Source: a virus
DNA length: 23,758 nucleotides
Virus record (IMG/VR): IMGVR_UViG_3300021373_002118
Location: 1-23,758 of that record
Strand: one strand, 5' to 3'
Program-made: the position numbers and the translations under genes
Part shown: piece after piece, positions 6,487 through 10,962 of the stretch
Numbering within the stretch: the stretch's first letter is position 1
Layout of the letters: each line of letters opens with the position of its first letter
The notes under the pieces: model-generated
Database searches by the model: none
What the model was told of the DNA's origin: nothing
What the model saw: only the letters and a program-made list of their open reading frames with translations

Positions 6487-7210
6487 TTTGCTCCGTGTAT
6501 GTTATGTAATTCATCATTCCATGATCTGTTGCACCATCAAACTTACTTCCGTTTTTCCATGCAGCACGACGACCTCTCCAGCCATCTTTAAATCTTTGCC
6601 ATTTAGTCATCTTACGAATATTGCCATGGAAGTTAATGTAACGTAGTGTACCGTGGTGTCTATATCCCATCCATGCAAACGGAACTTTTGGAACAATATC
6701 GTTATTATTCACATGTCTGTAATGAGGACATGTAATAGCTTTTACAAACTTTTTAGATCCTACACGTGGGGATCCATATGTGAACAAAGCATCTACGTCA
6801 TCAAAACGTGATGCTGCTACAGTAGCCATCGCACCACCGAGTGAATGTCCACAAATAAAGAACTCTTGTGTTTTTAAAATGAAATGTTTTTCTTTGTGAG
6901 CTACAATGGCATCCCAAAGTTTTTCGGTTTCGTTTTGAAACCCGTTATGTACACGACCACCAGCTTGAGCCTTATCTGGCCAAGCGTTTAAGTCTGCTTT
7001 AATGTCTGAAAATTCTTTTGGCTCTGTTCCTCTAAAACAGAGAACATACATATTCTTATTGACAACTGCATGGCATTGAGCACCATCGTTTTCGAAAAAG
7101 AAATGCTTCGTAAATCCTAGTTTACGGTATTTTGGTTTTGCTTCAGGTCCATCCTCATAGGCAATGCCTGCAAGCTTAGCCATAAGGCTACACTTTTCTA
7201 TATGATCCAT
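6476..7210 (-). CDS. Class-3 lipase (alpha/beta hydrolase)
   Basis: A 244-residue alpha/beta hydrolase. The nucleophile elbow is G121-H-S123-L-G-G126; the acid is most likely D171 in VNNNDIVPK, the strand and motif typical of Lipase_3; the base is H230 in ATDHGMMNY. C58-F-R60-G61-T62 upstream is the oxyanion-hole strand. It should hydrolyse acylglycerols or phospholipids. No signal peptide is seen, so it may act on the inner face of the membrane or after holin opening, helping lysis or lipid recycling (inference). It is the first gene of the minus-strand operon, with AGGAG before the ATG and a TATAAATA late promoter about 60 nt upstream. Confidence 0.9.
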   Translation of the reverse strand: MDHIEKCSLMAKLAGIAYEDGPEAKPKYRKLGFTKHFFFENDGAQCHAVVNKNMYVLCFRGTEPKEFSDIKADLNAWPDKAQAGGRVHNGFQNETEKLWDAIVAHKEKHFILKTQEFFICGHSLGGAMATVAASRFDDVDALFTYGSPRVGSKKFVKAITCPHYRHVNNNDIVPKVPFAWMGYRHHGTLRYINFHGNIRKMTKWQRFKDGWRGRRAAWKNGSKFDGATDHGMMNYITYTEQNDG

Positions 7211-7268
7211 AATTTGTCTCCTGTTTTCATCATCTAAACAGTAACAAAAAGATCACACTCAATAACGT

Positions 7269-7276
7269 TATTTATA
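7269..7276 (-). promoter_or_regulatory. T4-type late promoter for the minus-strand operon
   Basis: The plus strand reads TATTTATA, so the minus strand carries TATAAATA, the exact T4 gp55-dependent late -10 element, about 60 nt upstream of the lipase ATG and pointing at it. It partly overlaps a 12-bp perfect palindrome AATAACGTTATT (7261-7272). This suggests the 5012-7210 genes are expressed late. Confidence 0.65.
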
Positions 7277-7293
7277 TTACTCTATATATACTA

Positions 7294-7322
7294 TGTACAA
7301 ATTATGGAATCTTTGCTATGAT
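7294..7322 (+). promoter_or_regulatory. Sigma70-like promoter before the SleB-type hydrolase (family member 2, divergent)
   Basis: TGTACA (7294-7299), a 17-nt spacer and TATGAT (7317-7322), preceded by ACTA, so close to the ACTGTGTACA family. AGAGG (7330-7334) then precedes ATG 7341. It lies back to back with the minus-strand late promoter. Confidence 0.6.
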
Positions 7323-7340
7323 GTATTCAGAGGCAAATGA

Positions 7341-7844
7341 ATGAAAAAATTAATATTCATACTGAGCGGAGTAATAAACGCCATGGTGTTAGGAGCGATC
7401 CTGGCAACAGTTCTTAATGGCTACGGCCCAGAACTGGATGCCAAAGAGGTCGAGTGTATGGCTAAGAACATATACTACGAATCTCGCAGTGAACCAATTG
7501 AAGGACAAATAGCAGTTGCACAAGTTACACTCAATCGTGTAGCTCATACTAACTGGCCAAACAACATTTGTGATGTTGTGTATGAACCAAAACAATTTAG
7601 CTGGACATGGCTAGAAAAGGATCAAACACCAAATGATCCTATTGCATATAAGAGAGCTGTTGTTGTAGCTCGTGACGTTATGATTGGCAATGTTGTCGAT
7701 CCTACACATGGTGCAGTATTCTATCACGCGGCTTATGTAAATCCTGAATGGAACCAATACATGGAAGTGAGTAAAGTTATTGGTGCTCATATCTTCTATG
7801 TATGGGATGGACAATGGATTAAGAAACAAAAGCAAGAGAAGTAA
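7341..7844 (+). CDS. Cell-wall hydrolase, SleB/Hydrolase_2 family (candidate endolysin)
   Basis: A 167-residue peptidoglycan hydrolase. Residues 1-27 are a basic start plus hydrophobic stretch (KKLIFILSGVINAMVLGAILATVL), a signal-anchor or SAR-type export segment. The catalytic domain follows: E38-CMAKNIYYE47-SRSEP, then GQIAVAQVTLNRVAH and W72-P-N-N-I-C-D-V-V-Y...FSWTW, all hallmarks of the SleB/CwlJ fold, with E47 as the likely catalytic acid of this lytic-transglycosylase-like family. It would cleave the glycan strands of the periplasmic wall at lysis. It is alone on this strand, opposite the lipase and small membrane genes, with its own sigma70-like promoter. The stop overlaps the next ATG. 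Confidence 0.88.
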   Translation: MKKLIFILSGVINAMVLGAILATVLNGYGPELDAKEVECMAKNIYYESRSEPIEGQIAVAQVTLNRVAHTNWPNNICDVVYEPKQFSWTWLEKDQTPNDPIAYKRAVVVARDVMIGNVVDPTHGAVFYHAAYVNPEWNQYMEVSKVIGAHIFYVWDGQWIKKQKQEK

Positions 7845-8059
7845 TGTATATTACTCCTTGTGTATCTGTCTGCAGAATAAATAAGAATACAAAGGTATGC
7901 GATGGTTGCGGAAGAACCATAGATCAGATTAGTAACTGGTCAAGATATAGTGATGAAGAACGTATGAATATTATGAAAGGCTTGGGGTATGGAAGAAGAA
8001 CTTCAAAGGAAGATCGCTTGGTTCGAAAAGCGACACGCCGAACACGAACAAAAAGTTGA
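7844..8059 (+). CDS. DUF1289-like small Cys protein
   Basis: A 71-residue protein whose first 45 residues show the DUF1289 pattern: C6-V-S-V-C10-R-I, then C19-D-G-C22-G-R-T-I-D-Q-I, W32 and Y35-S-D-E-E-R. The four Cys suggest a small metal site. The C-terminus is very basic (RRTSKEDRLVRKATRRTRTKS) and is encoded in the region overlapped by the next gene. DUF1289 proteins are common in proteobacteria, including Alphaproteobacteria; function unknown. Starts by TAATG overlap with the hydrolase gene. Confidence 0.8.
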   Translation: MYITPCVSVCRINKNTKVCDGCGRTIDQISNWSRYSDEERMNIMKGLGYGRRTSKEDRLVRKATRRTRTKS

Positions 8060-8198
8060 AGAGCTTGAAAAAGATCGTAGATTAAATAGAAGTACTACAA
8101 AACAAGCTCAGTTACGTTACGCTAAAAAAGAAAAGTTGAGAATGAAAGATCAAATAGCATGGCTGAAGAAATTAGAAAATCAATTACCAAAGAACTAG
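7989..8198 (+). CDS. DUF465/YdcH-like coiled-coil protein
   Basis: A 69-residue, highly charged helical hairpin: FEKRHAEHEQKVEELEKDR, then a second helix with YAKKEKLRMKDQIAWLKKLE. This matches the small DUF465 (YdcH) proteins. It begins inside the preceding gene and overlaps it by 71 nt in another frame, which explains why the C-terminus of that gene is a run of Arg/Lys. The next gene starts 40 nt before its stop. Function unknown. Confidence 0.7.
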   Translation: MEEELQRKIAWFEKRHAEHEQKVEELEKDRRLNRSTTKQAQLRYAKKEKLRMKDQIAWLKKLENQLPKN

Positions 8199-8317
8199 AT
8201 GTATGCCACGACTGCGCTGAATATGGTGGTCATTTCTGCGATGAATGTCTTGATGAAATCAAAAAGATGAAACAAGATGCGGATAGAAAAACGGAACAAG
8301 AAGTACGTAGCGATTGA
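8159..8317 (+). CDS. 52-residue zinc-ribbon-like protein
   Basis: A small gene starting ATG at 8159, within the end of the DUF465-like gene. It has a compact treble motif C16-H-D-C19 ... C27-D-E-C30 (CxxC-x7-CxxC), flanked by charged helices, so a single Zn2+ site is likely. Translation is supported by the coherent motif and by dense packing with its neighbours (40-nt and 41-nt overlaps in other frames). Could act as a nucleic-acid or protein adaptor; unknown. Confidence 0.6.
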   Translation: MAEEIRKSITKELDVCHDCAEYGGHFCDECLDEIKKMKQDADRKTEQEVRSD

Positions 8318-8399
8318 TGACGATGGTTATGTGATAATAATGTCACATAATAAAAAATGTGTAATTGCCTATTTACGTCAGCAAGGATATGTGATATAA
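8277..8399 (+). CDS. 40-residue basic small protein
   Basis: A short ORF (ATG 8277, TAA 8397-8399) overlapping the zinc-ribbon gene by 41 nt. The peptide is a basic start (MRIEKRNKKYVAI), a turn DDDGYVIIM, then HNKKCVIAYLRQQGYVI, which could be a mini beta-fold. No clear ribosome binding site. Its 3' end contains the putative tmRNA promoter (8372-8400). The pattern looks protein-like, but it is short enough to arise by chance. Confidence 0.42.
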   Translation: MRIEKRNKKYVAIDDDGYVIIMSHNKKCVIAYLRQQGYVI

Positions 8400-8400
8400 G
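8372..8400 (+). promoter_or_regulatory. Putative promoter of the tmRNA
   Basis: TTTACG (8372-8377), a 17-nt spacer and TATAAG (8395-8400), the same spacing and a -10 identical to that at 18620-18625. A start about 7 nt downstream (near 8406-8408) would coincide with the 5' strand of the tmRNA P2 helix, i.e. the expected beginning of the acceptor piece. Confidence 0.55.
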
Positions 8401-8460
8401 TATTCTCGTAGATGTTAGAGGGTATTCAGGACCTCGGGGCGGTACCGAGCAGCTCCACCA

Positions 8461-8517
8461 TAAACACACTGGGAGAAATCACTCTCCATCACTGAAAGTT
8501 TAACAGTGTGTTTTTAT
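8461..8517 (+). other. Intervening segment of the tmRNA precursor (removed hairpin)
   Basis: This segment links the mature 3' CCA to the mature 5' G. It forms a hairpin: AAACACACTG (8462-8471) with CAGTGTGTTT (8504-8513) is a perfect 10-bp stem that nearly continues into the acceptor stem, and GGAG/CTCC is an inner stem. In permuted tmRNAs such a segment is cut out to free the two pieces. Confidence 0.8.
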
Positions 8518-8564
8518 GGGGCTGAAATAGGATCGACTGGTATTTGAGTCTACGAAACACAAAT

Positions 8565-8609
8565 GCAAACGATAACTTTGCACCATCTGGTTTTGCTCTA
8601 GCAGCATAA
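8565..8609 (+). other. tmRNA tag reading frame (ANDNFAPSGFALAA)
   Basis: Fourteen codons plus TAA. With the alanine charged on the tmRNA, the appended tag is A-ANDNFAPSGFALAA. It begins ANDN and ends ALAA, the C-terminal signal that ClpXP and related proteases recognise. The ANDNF start resembles tags of Caulobacter-type Alphaproteobacteria. Confidence 0.92.
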
Positions 8610-8681
8610 ACACAGGGGGAGGCCACTGCCTAGCAACAGAAGTGTGGCACTAATATATCACATTCATTAAGGGTAAAAGAA

Positions 8682-9074
8682 ATGAAAATCGCAATCGCAG
8701 CAACAGTAGCAGCATTGACACTTGCAGCATGTGCAGGTACAGAAGCAGAAGCAGCAGAAATCGGCGCAACAGGCATCTCAATCGGTGCAGAACTAGACAA
8801 CCGTTACAATGTCGATGCAGAAACAATGACAACAACATTGACACCAGGTGTTGGTTATGACATCGCAGGTTTTGGTCTATCAGCAGAAATGGACTTTGTT
8901 CTATATGACGATAAGTTCACATTGAACAATGACGAACTACCAACTCTAGACTTTGGTGCAGAGTATGGTCTAGGTCTTATGGGTCTAACATCAACAGCAT
9001 ATGTTGAATCAGGCTACAACTTTGAGACAGAAGATATGTCAGACGTAGAAGTTGGTGTTTCCTTCAAATTCTAA
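8682..9074 (+). CDS. Small outer-membrane lipoprotein-like beta protein
   Basis: A 130-residue protein with an N-terminal export signal and lipobox L-A-A-C17 in MKIAIAATVAALTLAACAG; an ordinary signal peptide cut after AEAAE is the alternative. The mature part has alternating strands (ISIGAELDNRYNVD, TLTPGVGYDIAGFGLSAEMDFV, AEYGLGLMGLTSTAYVESGYNF) and ends VEVGVSFKF, with a terminal Phe as in outer-membrane barrels. It is acidic and short for a full porin, so a small barrel or half-barrel. AAGGG lies 8 nt before the ATG. No terminator separates it from the tmRNA, so it may share that transcript; the terminator at 9117 closes the unit. Possibly changes the host surface (inference). Confidence 0.75.
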   Translation: MKIAIAATVAALTLAACAGTEAEAAEIGATGISIGAELDNRYNVDAETMTTTLTPGVGYDIAGFGLSAEMDFVLYDDKFTLNNDELPTLDFGAEYGLGLMGLTSTAYVESGYNFETEDMSDVEVGVSFKF

Positions 9075-9116
9075 GCTGATATATAATAGTATCGGGTCGT
9101 TACGTAATGGACGCGC

Positions 9117-9148
9117 GGGGAGCCACGGTTAGCTCCCCATTTTTATTT
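9117..9148 (+). terminator. Rho-independent terminator
   Basis: Perfect 7-bp stem GGGGAGC (9117-9123) and GCTCCCC (9132-9138) with an 8-nt loop, followed by ATTTTTATTT. It ends the tmRNA/lipoprotein unit. Just before it, at 9082-9096, TATAATAGTATCG resembles the sequence around the late boxes; a promoter there would yield only a very short RNA. Confidence 0.88.
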
Positions 9149-9157
9149 GAGGTAATT

Positions 9158-9655
9158 ATGCATATAGAAGTACTTGAAGATAATATTGATTTAAAGACTA
9201 TACTTGAAGAAGCAAATTCTGTTAAGATGTTTTTAAAGGCTGGTTGGAAAGATATTGACCAGGTTGGATTACAAGCTCACAAACCGGATTTAAATCCTAA
9301 AGACGAATGGAAAAGTTCTATAGGACGAGTGAATAGATTACAATATCCTGAAACCTATTTTAAGTATCCACTATTTCAATTACCTACAATAAATCGGTTA
9401 ATGGAAAAATACGGGATGAAACGTACAAGGATTATGAAAAGTAATCCTAAAACATGTTTGACAGCCCACGAAGATCTTACAAAGAGAATACACATTCCAT
9501 TAATTAGCAATGACAAATGTTTTATGGCAATAGAGGATAGGAACTATTATCTTGAACCAGGGAAGATTTATCTTACAAATACAACACTAAGACATACTGC
9601 TGTGAATGCCTCTGATACCTATAGAGTGCACATAGTAGGATGCATTTACAGTTAG
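9158..9655 (+). CDS. Aspartyl/asparaginyl beta-hydroxylase-like oxygenase
   Basis: A 165-residue 2-oxoglutarate/Fe(II) oxygenase of the AspH type. H104-E-D106 supplies the HxD ligands; R110-I-H-I-P matches the RxHxP strand of this family; H146 in RHTAVN is the distal ligand; R156 ten residues later (YRVHIVG) binds 2-oxoglutarate. The ATG at 9158, behind GAGG, is chosen because the longer in-frame ORF (from 9107) would run through the terminator hairpin. It hydroxylates Asp/Asn or related side chains in proteins; the target is unknown. A clean 165-residue length means the catalytic domain only. Confidence 0.85.
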   Translation: MHIEVLEDNIDLKTILEEANSVKMFLKAGWKDIDQVGLQAHKPDLNPKDEWKSSIGRVNRLQYPETYFKYPLFQLPTINRLMEKYGMKRTRIMKSNPKTCLTAHEDLTKRIHIPLISNDKCFMAIEDRNYYLEPGKIYLTNTTLRHTAVNASDTYRVHIVGCIYS

Positions 9656-9664
9656 GAACTTATT

Positions 9665-9898
9665 ATGGACTTATTAGGATATTACACAGCAGGGTTCTTT
9701 CTCTGCCTAATTGGTGAACCACAGGAATACAAAAATTGTATAGTATATCGAAGTCCAAACTCTTTCCCTACAGAAGAAATTTGTCATGCTTCACTTGTAA
9801 AACAAGGTGAGATGTTATGGTATATGTTTGATCAAGAATCATTTGAAGTTGTTGATATACGTTGCATTGAATGGCTACCACCAAAAAAAGGTGTTTAG
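9665..9898 (+). CDS. Small secreted-type Cys protein
   Basis: A 77-residue protein with a hydrophobic N-terminus (DLLGYYTAGFFLCLIG) that could be a short signal or anchor. A Cys-containing domain follows, with C24, C39 (in EEICHASLVKQG) and C67 (in DIRCIEWLPP) besides C14. The layout of hydrophobic start, [D/E]xC and a final D-x-x-C-I strand is like that of the 55-residue gene at 2092. Function unknown; a periplasmic role is inference. It starts 9 nt after the hydroxylase stop. Its stop abuts the dyad array at 9899. Confidence 0.65.
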   Translation: MDLLGYYTAGFFLCLIGEPQEYKNCIVYRSPNSFPTEEICHASLVKQGEMLWYMFDQESFEVVDIRCIEWLPPKKGV

Positions 9899-9938
9899 TG
9901 TCAAAAAAATGACAGTTGCTCTTGTCAAATTATTGACA
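9899..9938. promoter_or_regulatory. Tandem dyad pair upstream of late promoters (possible operator)
   Basis: Two 16-nt dyads, TGTCAAAAAAATGACA (9899-9914) and TGTCAAATTATTGACA (9923-9938), lie with centres 24 bp apart, directly before the first TATAAATA. Same half-site TGTCA in both. A dimeric DNA-binding protein could dock here; alternatively they help end upstream transcription. Inferred from sequence only. Confidence 0.5.
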
Positions 9939-9940
9939 CT

Positions 9941-9966
9941 TATAAATATGTATCGATTTATAAATA
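9941..9966 (+). promoter_or_regulatory. Two T4-type late promoters in tandem
   Basis: TATAAATA occurs at 9941-9948 and again at 9959-9966, 18 nt apart, each followed by [A/T]xGTATCGA-like sequence. The second lies 27 nt before the ATG at 9994, with AGAGAGGA as ribosome binding site. This marks the 9994-13116 genes as late. Confidence 0.75.
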
Positions 9967-9993
9967 GTATCGAATAACAGAGAGGATACAACC

Positions 9994-10962
9994 ATGAAGA
10001 AGCATCTACTCGGTGCATTCTTCGTAATGATGGCAACCACTGCATTATCGCAAACGGTTACCAATGATGCAGATGGACTATTTGATTCCACCAGCTATGT
10101 TGAAACAGATAGCACCACAAACAATACCACGACTAGTAATGTGACTACTGATAATACTAATACCAACACTAGTACTATCACAAGTACAAACACTAATACA
10201 AATACAAATAATAATACCTCTACTATTACGAGTACTAACACTAATAATAATACAAATACTAATACTAATACGACAACTAGTACAAATACAAACACCAATA
10301 ATACAACTATTGACCAAACGACTGACTCAACAATCAATCAAACTGTCAATCAAACAACTGACTCAACTATAGATCAGACTGTCAATACTACTAGCAATAT
10401 TACTACAGATAATACAAATCGTAATATTAACATTAGTACATCTACTAATACTAACACAAATAATAATACTAACGATACTACTATAAACAGTACTACCGAT
10501 AATACTAATACTAACACTAATGTGAATACTAATGATAGTACTATTACTCAAGAAGTAATATCCCCTCCCCCATCAGCCATTGCACCATCCATTCAATCAG
10601 GTGGAAATGATACTTGTACTGTATCATATTCTGCAGCTGTACAAACACAGATACTTGGTGTATCTGGGGGTGGACATGTAAGAGATTTAAATTGTGAACG
10701 TCTAAAGAATGCTAAGACCCTTTATAATATGGGTATGAAAGTCGCTGCTGTTGCACTAATGTGTCAGGAAGAGACTGTCTATAAAGCTATGGAAATGGCT
10801 GGCACACCTTGTCCCTATATGGGTGAGATTGGTGCTACTGCTCAGGCGTTATGGGACAACGACCCAGACCGTATTCCTGTAGATGACGGAAAGGAAGAGA
10901 ATGATACGACGACTGCTATTACTGTCGGTGGCATTCTTTTGGCTATCCTCCTCGTCCTCTAG
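9994..10962 (+). CDS. Secreted Asn/Thr-repeat stalk protein with Cys domain and C-terminal membrane segment
   Basis: A 322-residue protein. Residues 1-20 (KKHLLGAFFVMMATTALSQ) form a Sec signal peptide. From about 35 to 188 the chain is almost entirely Asn, Thr, Ser with Ile/Asp/Gln, in short repeats such as TNTNTN and TTDSTI(D/N)QTVN, predicted to be an extended or beta-solenoid-like stalk. A PPPSAIAPSIQSGG linker leads to a C-terminal domain with four Cys (C-T-V-S-Y, L-N-C-E-R-L, L-M-C-Q-E-E, G-T-P-C-P-Y). The end (TTTAITVGGILLAILLVL) is a membrane helix. Such proteins recur in T4-like marine phages. It could be an envelope-exposed adhesin or virion fibre component; role unproven. Late promoters and a good ribosome site precede it. 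Confidence 0.82.
   Translation: MKKHLLGAFFVMMATTALSQTVTNDADGLFDSTSYVETDSTTNNTTTSNVTTDNTNTNTSTITSTNTNTNTNNNTSTITSTNTNNNTNTNTNTTTSTNTNTNNTTIDQTTDSTINQTVNQTTDSTIDQTVNTTSNITTDNTNRNINISTSTNTNTNNNTNDTTINSTTDNTNTNTNVNTNDSTITQEVISPPPSAIAPSIQSGGNDTCTVSYSAAVQTQILGVSGGGHVRDLNCERLKNAKTLYNMGMKVAAVALMCQEETVYKAMEMAGTPCPYMGEIGATAQALWDNDPDRIPVDDGKEENDTTTAITVGGILLAILLVL
10120..10550 (+). repeat. Low-complexity AAT/ACT/ACA trinucleotide-type repeat
   Basis: The DNA encoding the Asn/Thr stalk is a degenerate array of AAY-ACN codon pairs (AATACTAATAC-type units). It also includes a near-duplicate of a unit encoding TTDST-I-[ND]-QTVN (about 10315-10385). The array is a likely site of length change by slippage or recombination. 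Long minus-strand ORFs here are by-products of the composition. Confidence 0.8.

Larger units (their letters stand above)
8406..8650 (+). ncRNA. ssrA: Circularly permuted two-piece tmRNA
   Basis: The gene has the permuted order seen in Alphaproteobacteria. The acceptor piece comes first (about 8406-8460): a T-arm of CTCGG/CCGAG around loop GGCGGTA, then CAGCTCC and ACCA ending at 8460. A 57-nt intervening segment follows, then the coding piece from 8518 begins GGGGCTGAAATAGGATCGAC, the typical tmRNA 5' end. GGGGCTG (8518-8524) pairs with CAGCTCC to make the 7-bp acceptor stem. TCGTAGA (8406-8412) pairs perfectly with TCTACGA (8549-8555) as P2, joining the two pieces. The tag frame starts GCA 8565 and ends TAA 8607-8609, giving ANDNFAPSGFALAA. 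A GCCAC/GTGGC stem (8622-8626 with 8644-8648) follows. It rescues stalled ribosomes with SmpB. The exact 3' end is uncertain. Confidence 0.93.

Noticed and set aside
8390-8662. Perfect inverted repeat TGTGATATA / TATATCACA flanking the tmRNA gene (8390-8398, 8654-8662)
   Set aside because: At first it looked like a terminal processing stem, but the left arm overlaps the probable -10 and would not be in the transcript. It remains possible only if transcription starts further upstream.
9107-9157. Upstream start for the Asp-hydroxylase-like gene
   Set aside because: It would place the terminator hairpin inside the coding region; the ATG at 9158 has a GAGG and gives a family-like start.
10120-10550. 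CRISPR-like or tandem-repeat array
   Set aside because: The repeats are degenerate, have no spacers of constant length and lie within an open reading frame.
10078-10551. Long minus-strand ORFs across the repeat region
   Set aside because: They are mirror images of the Asn/Thr codon repeat, giving Val/Leu- or Ile/Ser-only proteins with no ribosome site.
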